Shown: in pieces, positions 1 through 9,087 of the stretch | Position numbering within the stretch: the stretch's first letter is position 1 | Layout of the letters: the number at the start of each line of letters is the position of its first letter | DNA from: Roseibium sp. HPY-6 | GTDB lineage: Bacteria; Pseudomonadota; Alphaproteobacteria; Rhizobiales; Stappiaceae | Direction of reading: 5' to 3' | Length of the DNA: 64,000 nt | Assembly (NCBI RefSeq): GCF_040530035.1 | Contig: NZ_JBEWCD010000002.1 | Location: 1,426,001 to 1,490,000 of the forward strand | Notes under the pieces: generated by a model | Database searches by the model: none | What the model saw: only the letters and a program-made list of their open reading frames with translations | Told to the model about the DNA's origin: nothing | Position numbers and translations under genes: made by a program

Positions 1-1193
1 CAATGCTCGCGATGACCGCTGTTGCGGCGTTCATTCCCAGACGGTCTGCGAGCCGTCGTGTCAGGCTGAATACGCAGCGTGAAATGCGCCGTATGTGGCC
101 CGGTACCGGAATGAAGATGACAGTCGATGCGCTGCCGACGCCGTGTTTCGTGGCGGACGGGCGCGGCATCACGCGTTATGTCAATGCACAGGCGTTGGCC
201 ACCTATGACGGCGTGAAACCGGGGGATCCGCTGTCTTTCTCCCTGCGTGCCCCCTCTCTGCTGGAGGCGTTTGACCGTGTGTGCAATTCTGGTGGCGCTG
301 AACGGATCAGCTGGATTGAAAAAGTCCCGACCGAGACTTGGTACGAAGCTCACATTGCGCCCATCTACATGCCAGGTTCGAGTGCGCAGGGCCGCTCCAA
401 CCCGCTGCCTGATTTCATTCTTGTTGTTATTCAGGATCTGACCGAAAACCGGCGTCTGGAGCGCATGAGAACCGACTTCGTCGCAAACGCCAGCCATGAA
501 TTGCGCACGCCTCTTGCGTCTTTGACCGGCTTCATCGAGACCCTTCAGGGGCCTGCGCGCAACGATCCGGAGGCTCAGGACCGGTTCCTGTCGATCATGC
601 TGGATCAGGCCGGACGAATGCGCCGGCTGATCGACGATATCCTGTCTTTGTCCAGGATCGAGCTGAAGGCGCATGTTCGCCCTGCTTCGATTGTCGATCT
701 TGCTGAGATCATTCGTCATACGTCTGACGCACTGTCCCCGCTGGCCAGGGACATGGACGTGAAGATTCGCATCGATTTGCCTAAAACGGCCGTTCGGTTG
801 AGAGGCGACAGGGATGAGCTTATACAGGTCGTTGAAAATCTGGTTGAAAACGCCCTGAAATACGGCAGCTCCGGAAACTTTGTCGATGTGGGTCTGAGTG
901 CACAAGTGGATGATCTGAATGCTGCGTCGTGGGTGTTGTCTGTCCGTGATTATGGTGAGGGCATACCAAGCGAACATCTTCCGCGGCTCACGGAAAGATT
1001 TTACCGGGTGGACGTGGAATCAAGCCGTGCACTGAAGGGGACAGGCCTCGGACTCGCGATTGTAAAACACATCCTGACTCGGCATCGCGCACGTCTGGAG
1101 GTCGAGAGCGAGCCGGGTGAGGGAGCCACATTCAGGGTCCGTCTGCCTGCGCTCGAGCAATCCGACGAGCAGGAAGAAACAGCATCTGCATGA
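1..1193 (+). CDS. phoR: Phosphate regulon sensor histidine kinase PhoR (5' end outside window)
   Basis: Membrane sensor kinase that phosphorylates PhoB when phosphate is scarce. The visible 396 residues hold a PAS-like region (about 40-145), a HisKA dimerisation domain with the phospho-acceptor His in NASHELRTP (about residue 165) and a HATPase domain with an N box (VENLVENALKYG) and a G2 box (GTGLGLAIVKH). The frame is open to the window edge and the usual N-terminal membrane helices are missing, so the true start is upstream. It sits ahead of pstSCAB-phoU-phoB, the normal order in Rhizobiales. Function is firm; only the N-terminus is unseen. Confidence 0.93.
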   Translation, partial: MLAMTAVAAFIPRRSASRRVRLNTQREMRRMWPGTGMKMTVDALPTPCFVADGRGITRYVNAQALATYDGVKPGDPLSFSLRAPSLLEAFDRVCNSGGAERISWIEKVPTETWYEAHIAPIYMPGSSAQGRSNPLPDFILVVIQDLTENRRLERMRTDFVANASHELRTPLASLTGFIETLQGPARNDPEAQDRFLSIMLDQAGRMRRLIDDILSLSRIELKAHVRPASIVDLAEIIRHTSDALSPLARDMDVKIRIDLPKTAVRLRGDRDELIQVVENLVENALKYGSSGNFVDVGLSAQVDDLNAASWVLSVRDYGEGIPSEHLPRLTERFYRVDVESSRALKGTGLGLAIVKHILTRHRARLEVESEPGEGATFRVRLPALEQSDEQEETASA

Positions 1194-1464
1194 CGAGCCG
1201 CAGTGAAGTGATCGTCTTGAAGGCTTGCCGTGAAACGCGATTGTTTTCTTCGCCAAGCGATTAAAACTGTTTCAAGAGACCGTTTGCCGAGAGATTGCCA
1301 AACCCTGTCACGGGATCTTGTTCTGAATATCTCTTTTGATGATCGGGAAGCGCCGGCGCAGTGTTCTGACAAGTGGAGCGTCCATTTCCTTTGATGCATG
1401 GCCGCAGCCTGAAGCGATCTGAACTAACTCGACGTCAGTGTGATTCCGCAACCTGCAACCGTTG

Positions 1465-1588
1465 CGTCAGTGTAACATTCATGCAGGCCCGACTTTGACA
1501 CAAAACAGTCAAGAAAACAAAATTATCTATATTTTTCAATAATTTAAATTGTCACAAAACTGAGAAGAAACTGTCATAGAACTCTCAT
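1465..1588 (+). promoter_or_regulatory. Pho-box array upstream of pstS
   Basis: Four 7-base half-sites begin at 1549 (TTGTCAC), 1560 (CTGAGAA), 1571 (CTGTCAT) and 1582 (CTCTCAT), exactly 11 bases apart. This is the PhoB spacing of 7-base direct repeats separated by 4. The pair at 1571-1588 is close to the consensus CTGTCATANANCTGTCA. Two weaker pairs lie at 1465-1482 and 1494-1511. The array sits about 90 bases before the pstS start, so PhoB control of pst is very likely. A possible -10 element lies near 1597-1602. The rest of 1194-1674 is AT-rich with no convincing gene. Confidence 0.85.
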
Positions 1589-1674
1589 CCAGCGGGCCTA
1601 GTTTCCCGGCATCACACGTGCATCTCGTGTTCGGTGATCCTCTACAAACCTTGACATTCAAAGGGAGTGGTCAA

Positions 1675-2712
1675 GTGAAATTTACGACCCTCGTAAGCGC
1701 AACGGCTCTCGCTGTTGCTTCCACTGCATTCGTTGGCGCAGCTCAGGCTCGTGACCAGGTTCAGGTTGCAGGTTCTTCTACAGTTCTTCCGTACGCTTCC
1801 ATCGTTGCTGAAGCTTTTGGCGAAAACACCGACTTCCCGACACCTGTCGTTGAGTCCGGTGGTTCTTCCGCAGGCCTGAAGCGCTTCTGTGAAGGTGTTG
1901 GCGAAAACACCATCGACGTTGCCAACGCTTCCCGCAAGATCCGCGAAAAAGAAATCAAGGCATGTGCCGAAGCTGGTGTCAAAGACATCATCGAAGTGCG
2001 CATCGGCTATGATGGAATCGTGTTCGCGTCTCAAAAAGACGGTCCTGCTTTCACAGCTTTCGAACCGGTTGACGTTTTCAACGCGCTCGGCGCTAAAGTT
2101 CTGAAGGACGGCGAGATCGTCGACAACCCTTACAACAAGTGGTCTGAGTTCAACTCTGAACTGCCGGATGTCGACATTGCGGCCTTCATTCCGGGCACAA
2201 AGCACGGCACACGTGAAGTCTTCGAAGAGAAGGTTCTGGCTGTTGGTTGTGAAGAGTCCGGTGCCCTGAAGGCAATGATGGATGGTGGCATGTCCGAGGA
2301 CGATGCTGAAGACGCCTGCATCGCAGTCCGTCGCGACGGCAAGTCCGTTGACATCGACGGTGACTACACCGAGACGCTTGCCCGCATCGACACCAACTCG
2401 AACGGCATCGGTGTCTTTGGTCTCGCATTCTATGAGAACAACACCGACAAGCTGAAAGTCGCCACCATGAGCGGCATTGCTCCGTCCACCGAGACGATCG
2501 CTTCCGGCGAGTATCCGGTTTCCCGTCCGCTGTACTTCTATATCAAGAAGGCACATATCGGCGTGATCCCGGGCCTGAAAGAGTACGCTCAGTTCTTCAT
2601 CGCTGACGAAATTGCTGGTCCGCAGGGCCCGCTGGCTCAGTATGGCCTGGTATCCGATCCGGAACTGGCAGCTGTTCAGGCGTCCGTCGCCAACGAAGAG
2701 ACAATGAAGTAA
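1675..2712 (+). CDS. pstS: Phosphate ABC transporter substrate-binding protein PstS
   Basis: Periplasmic phosphate-binding protein that delivers phosphate to PstCAB. The protein is about 345 residues. A GTG start at 1675 is preferred because AGGGAG lies about 8 bases upstream and the product then begins with a clean Sec signal peptide (about 25 residues, ending AAQA before RDQVQVAGSS). Phosphate-loop motifs of the family are visible, including GSSTVLPY and ESGGSSAGLKRFCEG. An in-frame GTG at 1618 would add an unlikely N-terminal tail. The gene lies directly below the Pho boxes and is followed by a terminator, which fits high expression. Confidence 0.95.
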   Translation: MKFTTLVSATALAVASTAFVGAAQARDQVQVAGSSTVLPYASIVAEAFGENTDFPTPVVESGGSSAGLKRFCEGVGENTIDVANASRKIREKEIKACAEAGVKDIIEVRIGYDGIVFASQKDGPAFTAFEPVDVFNALGAKVLKDGEIVDNPYNKWSEFNSELPDVDIAAFIPGTKHGTREVFEEKVLAVGCEESGALKAMMDGGMSEDDAEDACIAVRRDGKSVDIDGDYTETLARIDTNSNGIGVFGLAFYENNTDKLKVATMSGIAPSTETIASGEYPVSRPLYFYIKKAHIGVIPGLKEYAQFFIADEIAGPQGPLAQYGLVSDPELAAVQASVANEETMK

Positions 2713-2733
2713 TCGAGCCCTCGCTCGATCGAC

Positions 2734-2765
2734 GGGGCGGCATATTCCGCCGCCCCTTTTCTTTT
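2734..2765 (+). terminator. Intrinsic terminator between pstS and pstC
   Basis: Perfect 8-bp stem GGGGCGGC/GCCGCCCC (2734-2741 and 2749-2756) with a 7-base loop, followed by a T-rich run. Its place inside the operon suggests partial termination that gives more PstS than permease. Confidence 0.85.
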
Positions 2766-2793
2766 CGATTTTCGTTTTTATCCGGGGGAGCAA

Positions 2794-4266
2794 ATGCCTT
2801 TGTTCTGGCTCATCTTGATCGTGCTTGCCATCGCTGGGGTGGGGTACGTTCTGGGGCGGTCGCGGGCCATGTCCAGTGCTGGGGGAGAGCTGTCAGCTCT
2901 GCATTCCCTACCGTCCTATTACGGGGCAAACGTAGCAATGAAGGTGGTTGTCCCTGCCTTTCTGCTCCTCATTGTATGGCTGCTCGCGCAGCCATTTTAC
3001 GTTAACAACGTCATTTCCGGTATGATCCCTGAAACGTCGATCGCAGAAGGATCGTCCCGCGGGCTTGTTCTTGCCGAGGTACGCCGCGCTGCGAGAGGCC
3101 TCGACAACGCTGTTGCAACGGGCGCGATGACCGAGCAATTCGCGCGCAATGCCCGTGCCGACTTCGCGGACATAAGCACGCGTCTCAGAGATGCTGGGCA
3201 GATCGTTACATCCGAGATCACGCAGCCGATCCTACGGGCCGCACAGCGGTATCGCATTCTGAATGCGACCGGCAATCTGATCATGTCGATTGCGGTCATT
3301 CTGGTCGCACTTTTCGCGGCATTCTGGGCTATCCGGGAAACCAATGCCGAGTTCAGGGCGCGAAACGTCGTTGAACAGGGCGTCAAGGCAATCCTCATTG
3401 CGGCGGCGTCTATCGCCATCCTGACCACCATCGGGATCGTGTTGTCTCTGGTGTTCAACACCTGGGAGTTTTTCAGACTATATCCCGCCTCCGACTTCTT
3501 CTTCGGCCTGACTTGGTCGCCGAGTTTCTCCGGGCGCGGAAGCTCGTCCCAGCTTGGCATCCTGCCGCTGCTCTGGGGCACCCTCTATATTTCGATCGTC
3601 GCGCTCCTCGTTGCCGTCCCGATCGGCCTTTTCGCGGCGGTATACCTGTCCGAATACGCAGGACCCAAGGTGCGCGCCGTCGCCAAGCCGCTGCTTGAGG
3701 TGCTGGCCGGTATCCCGACAATCGTTTATGGCCTTTTCGCGCTTCTGACCGTAGGCCCGCTGCTCTTGTCCGTCTTTGGTAATGAGGGCCTCGGAATCAT
3801 GCAGGCGGGAACGGCGGTCATGACCGCGGGCCTCGTCATGGGTATCATGCTGATCCCGTTTGTGAGCTCGCTGTCGGACGACATCATCAACGCTGTGCCC
3901 CAGGCAATGCGCGACGGGTCCTACGGTCTTGGAGCAACCAAGTCCGAAACGGTGCGCCAGGTAATCCTGCCGGCGGCGCTTCCCGGGATCGTGGGTGCGA
4001 TCCTGCTGGCGGCCTCACGTGCGATCGGTGAAACGATGATCGTGGTCCTCGGTGCCGGTGCGGCTGCGCGCCTCAGCCTCAATCCGTTCGAGGCCATGAC
4101 AACCGTCACCGCCAAGATCGTCAGTCAGCTGACCGGAGATGCAGACTTTGCGTCGCCTGTCGCGCTGGTTGCCTTCGCGCTTGGCATGACACTCTTCGTG
4201 ATAACCCTGGGTCTCAATATTGTCGCACTCTATATCGTGCGCAAATACCGGGAGCAGTATGACTGA
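2794..4266 (+). CDS. pstC: Phosphate ABC transporter permease PstC
   Basis: One of the two membrane subunits of the phosphate importer. At 490 residues it is much longer than E. coli PstC (about 320); the extra N-terminal half with added membrane segments is typical of the alphaproteobacterial form. The C-terminal half carries the binding-protein-dependent permease domain, including the EAA-type loop around AMRDGSYGLGATKSET, which docks with PstB. The start is ATG after GGGGGAG. Its TGA overlaps the pstA ATG by one base, implying coupled translation. Confidence 0.95.
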   Translation: MPLFWLILIVLAIAGVGYVLGRSRAMSSAGGELSALHSLPSYYGANVAMKVVVPAFLLLIVWLLAQPFYVNNVISGMIPETSIAEGSSRGLVLAEVRRAARGLDNAVATGAMTEQFARNARADFADISTRLRDAGQIVTSEITQPILRAAQRYRILNATGNLIMSIAVILVALFAAFWAIRETNAEFRARNVVEQGVKAILIAAASIAILTTIGIVLSLVFNTWEFFRLYPASDFFFGLTWSPSFSGRGSSSQLGILPLLWGTLYISIVALLVAVPIGLFAAVYLSEYAGPKVRAVAKPLLEVLAGIPTIVYGLFALLTVGPLLLSVFGNEGLGIMQAGTAVMTAGLVMGIMLIPFVSSLSDDIINAVPQAMRDGSYGLGATKSETVRQVILPAALPGIVGAILLAASRAIGETMIVVLGAGAAARLSLNPFEAMTTVTAKIVSQLTGDADFASPVALVAFALGMTLFVITLGLNIVALYIVRKYREQYD

Positions 4267-5615
4267 TGACCGACGCAACACTTCCTCCCGAGACATCCGC
4301 ATCGCCGGCGAAAGCTCCGATGCAGCCGAAGTCGCTCTACGCGCTTGATGATCTGACACGCAAACGCAACGCTGCTGAGAAGCGCTTTCAGGCTTACGGC
4401 ATTGGAGCGATTGCGATCGGGCTGTTCTTTCTTGTCGTTTTGGCCTACGCGATCATCTCGCAGGGATTTCCGGCTTTCTCGCGCACGGTCGTTGAAGTTG
4501 AGTTCACTCTGACGCAGGAACAGTACGACGCTGCCGAAGGCACGCTGTTCAAGACAAGGGCCTACGAGGAAATCTTCATCAATGCGCTGACCGGCCAGCT
4601 CCAGGAAAGCGGTATTGAAACACCCGTGGAACCCGAAGCCATCGAGCGCATCGTCGGCAAGCCGGGTGGTACGATCCGCGAGTTTTTCCGGGAAAATGAG
4701 GACCAACTGGGCCAACCGGTCAGGTTCGACCTTGCAGCATCCTCAAGGGTAGACGGTTATATGAGCGGTCGTATCACCCGTGAAGGCATGACCGACAGCC
4801 GCTTTCTGATGAAATCGGATCTGGACGTCGTTGATAATCTTGTCGAGGCTGGCGTCATCAAGACCGTTTTTAACTGGCCTTTCATCACCGGTGCGGACGC
4901 CGGTGTGGACAATGCCGCAGCGGCGGGCATCGGCGCTTCGGTGATCGGGTCTTTCTTCATGATGCTGGTGGTTCTGTTTTTGTCGCTTCCGATAGGCGTG
5001 GCCGCCTCCATCTATCTTGAAGAATTCGCACCGCAGAACAGGTTCACGGATCTGATTGAGGTGAATATCTCGAACCTGGCGGCCGTTCCTTCTATCGTTT
5101 TCGGTATTCTGGGTCTGGCGGTCTTCATCCAGTTCATGCATTTGCCTCAATCTGCGCCGCTGGTCGGCGGCTTGGTCCTGACGCTGATGACGCTGCCGAC
5201 GATCATTATCTCCACGCGCGCTTCGCTGAAGGCGGTTCCGCCAAGCATCCGGGACGCAGCACTCGGTGTTGGCGCTTCCAAGATGCAGGCGATCTTCCAT
5301 CACGTGCTGCCGCTGGCGATGCCCGGCATTCTGACCGGAACCATTATCGGGCTGGCACAGGCACTGGGCGAAACGGCACCGCTGCTTCTGATCGGTATGG
5401 TCGGGTTCGTCGCGCGCGGTTACCCGGATGGCTTCATCGCCGGCTTCACCGAGCCGAATTCGGCAATGCCTGCACAGATCTACACCTGGGCGGCGCGGTC
5501 CGATCTCGCGTTTACTGAGAAAGCTTGGGGTGGAATTATCGTCCTCCTGATCTTCCTCCTCTCAATGAACATTCTCGCGATCATCCTGCGCCGCAGGTTT
5601 GAACGCCGCTGGTAA
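4266..5615 (+). CDS. pstA: Phosphate ABC transporter permease PstA
   Basis: Second membrane subunit of the phosphate importer, 449 residues, again the long alphaproteobacterial form with a roughly 200-residue region between the first helix and the transport domain. The permease domain includes [17 protein letters not shown], the coupling loop to PstB, and a run of hydrophobic helices to the C-terminus. It starts inside the pstC stop codon and ends 11 bases before pstB. Confidence 0.95.
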   Translation: MTDATLPPETSASPAKAPMQPKSLYALDDLTRKRNAAEKRFQAYGIGAIAIGLFFLVVLAYAIISQGFPAFSRTVVEVEFTLTQEQYDAAEGTLFKTRAYEEIFINALTGQLQESGIETPVEPEAIERIVGKPGGTIREFFRENEDQLGQPVRFDLAASSRVDGYMSGRITREGMTDSRFLMKSDLDVVDNLVEAGVIKTVFNWPFITGADAGVDNAAAAGIGASVIGSFFMMLVVLFLSLPIGVAASIYLEEFAPQNRFTDLIEVNISNLAAVPSIVFGILGLAVFIQFMHLPQSAPLVGGLVLTLMTLPTIIISTRASLKAVPPSIRDAALGVGASKMQAIFHHVLPLAMPGILTGTIIGLAQALGETAPLLLIGMVGFVARGYPDGFIAGFTEPNSAMPAQIYTWAARSDLAFTEKAWGGIIVLLIFLLSMNILAIILRRRFERRW

Positions 5616-5626
5616 GGATTGATGCG

Positions 5627-6424
5627 ATGAACGAGATGCCGAGTATTGAACAGGCGAACGAAATGACCGAGAGCAAAATATCCGCAAACAAGGTTCAGGT
5701 CTTTTATGGCGATACACATGCCATCAAGGACGTGGACATTGAAATCCAACCGCGTTCGGTGACGTCTTTCATCGGCCCGTCCGGCTGCGGCAAGTCGACC
5801 TTCCTGCGCACGATCAACCGCATGAACGACACGATTGATATCTGCCGCGTGGAAGGATCGATCAAGATCGACAACGAAGATATCTACGACCCCAAAGTCG
5901 ATCCGGTGCAGCTTCGGGCGAAGGTCGGGATGGTTTTCCAGAAACCGAACCCGTTCCCGAAGTCGATCTACGACAACATCGCCTATGGTCCGCGTATCCA
6001 CGGTCTCGCCCGCAATAAGGCGGAACTCGACGACATAGTGTCCTCGAGCCTCCAGAAAGCCGGCCTTTGGGAAGAGGTGAAAAATCGTCTGGACGAGCCC
6101 GGAACGGGAATGTCCGGTGGGCAGCAGCAACGTCTGTGCATCGCGCGCGCCATTGCGGTCAGCCCGGAAGTGATCCTGATGGACGAACCTTGCTCGGCCC
6201 TTGACCCGATTGCCACGGCAAAGGTCGAGGAGTTGATCGATGAGCTGCGTGAGAATTACACCATTGTCATCGTGACGCATTCCATGCAGCAGGCGGCGCG
6301 TGTTTCTCAGCGTACAGCTTTTTTCCACCTGGGTATTCTGGTTGAAGAAGGTCCGACGGAGGACATCTTCACAAATCCGAAAGACAAGCGCACTCAGGAT
6401 TACATTACTGGCCGCTTCGGCTAA
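5627..6424 (+). CDS. pstB: Phosphate ABC transporter ATP-binding protein PstB
   Basis: Cytoplasmic ATPase of the phosphate importer, 265 residues. Walker A is GPSGCGKST (about residues 50-58), the ABC signature is [14 protein letters not shown], Walker B is [13 protein letters not shown], and the switch His is in VTHSMQQA. Length and motif order match PstB closely. It lies between pstA and phoU in the same transcription unit and also signals phosphate sufficiency to PhoR through PhoU. Confidence 0.97.
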   Translation: MNEMPSIEQANEMTESKISANKVQVFYGDTHAIKDVDIEIQPRSVTSFIGPSGCGKSTFLRTINRMNDTIDICRVEGSIKIDNEDIYDPKVDPVQLRAKVGMVFQKPNPFPKSIYDNIAYGPRIHGLARNKAELDDIVSSSLQKAGLWEEVKNRLDEPGTGMSGGQQQRLCIARAIAVSPEVILMDEPCSALDPIATAKVEELIDELRENYTIVIVTHSMQQAARVSQRTAFFHLGILVEEGPTEDIFTNPKDKRTQDYITGRFG

Positions 6425-6455
6425 GCGGTTTTCCGAAATCGGAAAGGGACACAGG

Positions 6456-7154
6456 ATGTCTGAACACATTGTCTCGGCATATGACGAGGAACTGACGGAA
6501 ATGGCCGGTAAGGTCGCCGAAATGGGTGGCCTCGCGGAACGCGCCTTTGCCGACGCGGTCGCAGCTCTTGTTTCTCAGGATCACGAACTCGCCAAGACCA
6601 CTGTCGCAAACGACGAACGGCTCGATACGCTGCACCAGGCGGTTGAGGCAAAATTGATCGAAATGATCGCGCGCCGTCAGCCCATGGGGCAGGACCTTCG
6701 CGAAATCACCGCGGCAAGCCGCATCGCCAACGATCTTGAGCGAGTTGGTGATCTGGCGAAAAACGTCGCCAAGCGCGCGATTGCGATCGACAGCAATCTG
6801 CAATCGAAGAAGCTGGCGATCGGCGTTGAACACATGACGGAACTCGCGCTCGGCCAGCTAAAGCTGGTACTCGACGCCTACACGCAACGCGACGCGGAAG
6901 CAGCTCGCCGGGTGCAGGAGGCCGATGCTGAAGTCGACGCCATCTACACGTCCCTGTTCCGTGAACTGCTGACTTATATGATGGAAGATCCGCGCGTGAT
7001 CACTCAATGCGTGCACCTGTTGTTCTGCGCCAAGAACATCGAGCGCATCGGTGACCATGCAACCAATATTGCGGAAAACGTCTACTACATGGTCACCGGC
7101 GAACGGCTTCCCGAAGACCGTGAAAAGCTTGATGAAACAACAAGTGCTGGCTAA
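6456..7154 (+). CDS. phoU: Phosphate signalling complex protein PhoU
   Basis: Helical cytoplasmic protein, 232 residues, that links the Pst transporter to PhoR and keeps the Pho regulon off when phosphate is plentiful. Two PhoU repeats are present, each with the metal-binding pattern (ASRIANDLERVGDLAKNVAK and the second copy CAKNIERIGDHATNIAENV). The ATG at 6456 is chosen because the product aligns with the family from MSEHIVSAYDEEL and a purine-rich GGAAAGGGAC precedes it. A small hairpin (6431-6444) lies just upstream. Confidence 0.95.
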   Translation: MSEHIVSAYDEELTEMAGKVAEMGGLAERAFADAVAALVSQDHELAKTTVANDERLDTLHQAVEAKLIEMIARRQPMGQDLREITAASRIANDLERVGDLAKNVAKRAIAIDSNLQSKKLAIGVEHMTELALGQLKLVLDAYTQRDAEAARRVQEADAEVDAIYTSLFRELLTYMMEDPRVITQCVHLLFCAKNIERIGDHATNIAENVYYMVTGERLPEDREKLDETTSAG

Positions 7155-7180
7155 GCACTGAAAGACTGCGGGACTCTTTC

Positions 7181-7202
7181 GGCCGGCATGCGTGTGCCGG
7201 CC
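7181..7202 (+). other. Hairpin between phoU and phoB
   Basis: Perfect 8-bp inverted repeat GGCCGGCA/TGCCGGCC with a 6-base loop in the 70-base phoU-phoB gap. It has no T-tract, so it is more likely an mRNA processing or stability element than a full terminator. Confidence 0.5.
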
Positions 7203-7224
7203 GGTAATATCGGAGCGTGAACGA

Positions 7225-7923
7225 ATGCCGAAAGTGCTGATCGTTGAAGACGAAGAACCGCTCAGCCTTCTCTTGAGATACAATTTGGAAGCGGAAGGGT
7301 ACCAGGTCGAATCCTGTGTCCGTGGAGACGAAGCCGAAATCCGCCTGCGGGAGAGCCTGCCGGATCTGCTCCTGCTGGACTGGATGCTTCCCGGGCTCTC
7401 CGGAATTGAACTGTGCCGGCGCCTGCGGGCACGGGAAGACACCGAACGTTTGCCGATCATTATGCTCACGGCGCGCGGCGAGGAAGCAGAACGTATCCGC
7501 GGTCTGTCGACTGGTGCCGATGACTATGTCGTAAAGCCTTTTTCGGTCCCCGAGCTCATGGCAAGGGTGCGCGCAATCCTGCGCCGAGCGAGTCCGGAAG
7601 TCGTCTCCACGATGCTCAGGTCCGGTGACATTGAACTCGACCGTGAAACCCACCGTGTTCGCCGTAACACCAAGGAAATACACCTGGGGCCGACCGAGTT
7701 CCGGCTTCTTGAGTTCCTGATGACTTCCCCGGGCCGCGTGTTCTCGCGTGAACAGCTTCTGGACGGTGTCTGGGGTCACGATGTTTATGTCGATGAACGT
7801 ACGGTGGATGTTCATGTTGGCAGGCTGCGCAAGGCGCTCAACAAGGGCAAGGCGAAGGATCCGATCCGGACCGTGCGTGGCGCAGGCTACGCCTTCAATG
7901 ACCAGTTCTCGATTGCCAGCTGA
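7225..7923 (+). CDS. phoB: Phosphate regulon response regulator PhoB
   Basis: OmpR-family response regulator, 232 residues, that binds Pho boxes. The receiver domain has the acidic pair VEDEE, the phospho-acceptor Asp in LLLDWMLPG (about residue 52), and the conserved Lys in DYVVKPF. The C-terminal winged helix includes GPTEFRLLEFLM and VDVHVGRLRKAL. ATG at 7225 is preceded by GGAG and gives the standard N-terminus MPKVLIVEDEE. It is the last gene of the pst unit before a strong terminator. Confidence 0.95.
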   Translation: MPKVLIVEDEEPLSLLLRYNLEAEGYQVESCVRGDEAEIRLRESLPDLLLLDWMLPGLSGIELCRRLRAREDTERLPIIMLTARGEEAERIRGLSTGADDYVVKPFSVPELMARVRAILRRASPEVVSTMLRSGDIELDRETHRVRRNTKEIHLGPTEFRLLEFLMTSPGRVFSREQLLDGVWGHDVYVDERTVDVHVGRLRKALNKGKAKDPIRTVRGAGYAFNDQFSIAS

Positions 7924-7977
7924 CAGGTTCTCGCGGGCAATACTTAACCGAAACCCGACGGACTTTTTGTCCAAAAC

Positions 7978-8006
7978 AAAAAACCCGCCACAAAGGCGGG
8001 TTTTTC
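7978..8006. terminator. Intrinsic terminator between phoB and gcrA
   Basis: Stem AACCCGCC/GGCGGGTT with loop ACAAA, flanked by A-rich sequence on one side and TTTTT on the other. It can therefore serve phoB and the convergent gcrA. Confidence 0.88.
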
Positions 8007-8023
8007 AATGGTTGAGGAAAATA

Positions 8024-8560
8024 TCAGGAGGCCTGCGCAACCGTCTTTCGCTCGCGGCGCCGGTCAGCAACAGGCTGATAAGCGATCTTGCAGTGATATG
8101 CACAATAAGGAACGCCAGCATCGGAAACGCGGCCACAGAAATAGAAATCGTCCGTCGCAGGATCACCGATCGGCCACTTACAGGTCCGCTCAGTCAGCGT
8201 AAGGATCGTTGCGCGCTGAGAAATCGGAATGACCATCTCGGGCATGGGTTCCAACTCAGGCTTGATATCAGCGACAGGTGCAGGTGACGTGTCCACCTTG
8301 AGTGCCGTAGCTCCGATCATCTGCGGTTGCTGCACAGGTTTCTTTGGTGCTGCTCCTGCAGCGGGGCTGGCGGTGCGCGGCCGGCGCGGCTTTGCGCTGG
8401 AACTTGAGGTCTTTGCACGTCCGGAAAGCCCGAGCCGGTGCACCTTGCCGATCACGGCGTTGCGGGTCACACCCCCGAGTTCGCCTGCGATCTGACTTGC
8501 ACTCAGGCCTTCGCTCCAAAGTTTCTTGAGCAGTTCAACCCGTTCGTTCGTCCAACTCAT
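8024..8560 (-). CDS. gcrA: GcrA cell-cycle regulator
   Basis: Alphaproteobacterial transcription factor that binds sigma70 and acts at GANTC sites methylated by CcrM. The N-terminus MSWTNERVELLKKLW plus the helix-turn-helix around GVTRNAVIGKVHRLGLSGR is the family signature. The C-terminal sigma-interaction module (CKWPIGDP...FCG...YC.YH) is also present. The length, 178 residues, is normal. An ATG three codons upstream is possible, but the family start and an AAAGGGTG ribosome site favour 8560. The middle linker is Ala/Pro/Lys-rich, as usual. Confidence 0.95.
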   Translation of the reverse strand: MSWTNERVELLKKLWSEGLSASQIAGELGGVTRNAVIGKVHRLGLSGRAKTSSSSAKPRRPRTASPAAGAAPKKPVQQPQMIGATALKVDTSPAPVADIKPELEPMPEMVIPISQRATILTLTERTCKWPIGDPATDDFYFCGRVSDAGVPYCAYHCKIAYQPVADRRRERKTVAQAS

Positions 8561-8608
8561 TGCCCGCACCCTTTAGTTCGGCCATTTGGCCATTAACCTC
8601 GTGTCAGA

Positions 8609-8622
8609 CATGCTCTAGCATG
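8609..8622. promoter_or_regulatory. Perfect inverted repeat upstream of gcrA
   Basis: CATGCT-CT-AGCATG lies about 50 bases before the gcrA start, within its likely promoter. It could be an operator; no known binding protein is assigned. Confidence 0.35.
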
Positions 8623-8826
8623 CCTAATTTTGGCATATCTTGTGCCTCTTGGTGATGTGCCGCACGAGATCTCGTGTTTGATGAGCCAGAGGTTACAATA
8701 ACGTTAATTTGTGAGGCAACCGCTTCACCCAAACCAGTTGGGGATGAGCGGACTTTTCCCCAGTTATGGTAAGGCCTTCCAGCGTTTCACGAAACGTGAC
8801 TTTAAGTGCCGGCAGCAGCATTTCCA

Positions 8827-8855
8827 TTGACAGCCAACGGTACGCGCGGTGTATA
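8827..8855 (+). promoter_or_regulatory. Strong sigma70-type promoter for the argD operon leader
   Basis: TTGACA at 8827-8832 and TGTATA at 8850-8855 are separated by exactly 17 bases. Transcription should begin near 8861, about 225 bases before argD, giving a long leader. Confidence 0.65.
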
Positions 8856-8861
8856 AGCATC

Positions 8862-9087
8862 TTGCGACGTGCCGCCTCATCGGGGCGGCACGTTGCGTTT
8901 TGGCTTGTCCGCACTCGTGAAGCGCACCGGATCAAACGGGCTCGTTTCCCGGGCAAGTGCCGCAACAGGAAACGGGAAATATCGGCCTGGGCGGTTTGGC
9001 GTTCGAGCTTGATCGATGACACCATGTAGAGAGCATTTCACCTGCCTTCAAAAGGAGGCTGGGTGCTCTGAGGAGTAAAAAGAGGTT
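8862..9087 (+). ncRNA. Structured leader of argD (possible attenuator or small RNA)
   Basis: Two hairpins lie between the predicted start of transcription and argD. The first (8868-8892, CGTGCCGCC/GGCGGCACG, loop 7) starts within ten bases of the likely +1 and is followed by TTGCGTTTT, a weak T-rich tail. The second (9030-9069) pairs AGAGCA with TGCTCT around a second stem (GCCTTC/GGAGGC) and ends just before the argD ribosome site. No convincing coding sequence is seen in 8561-9087. It could be an attenuated 5' UTR or a short stand-alone RNA; the class is unknown. Confidence 0.4.

Noticed and set aside
1642..2793. 383-residue minus-strand frame opposite pstS
   Set aside because: It covers a confident gene in full, has no ribosome site and reads as a frame shadow of high-GC coding DNA.
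5480..6469. 329-residue minus-strand frame opposite pstA/pstB
   Set aside because: Shadow of two confident genes; composition is rich in Arg/His and no family pattern is seen.
8693..9029. Overlapping frames on both strands upstream of argD
   Set aside because: No ribosome sites or families, and they overlap a clear promoter and hairpins.
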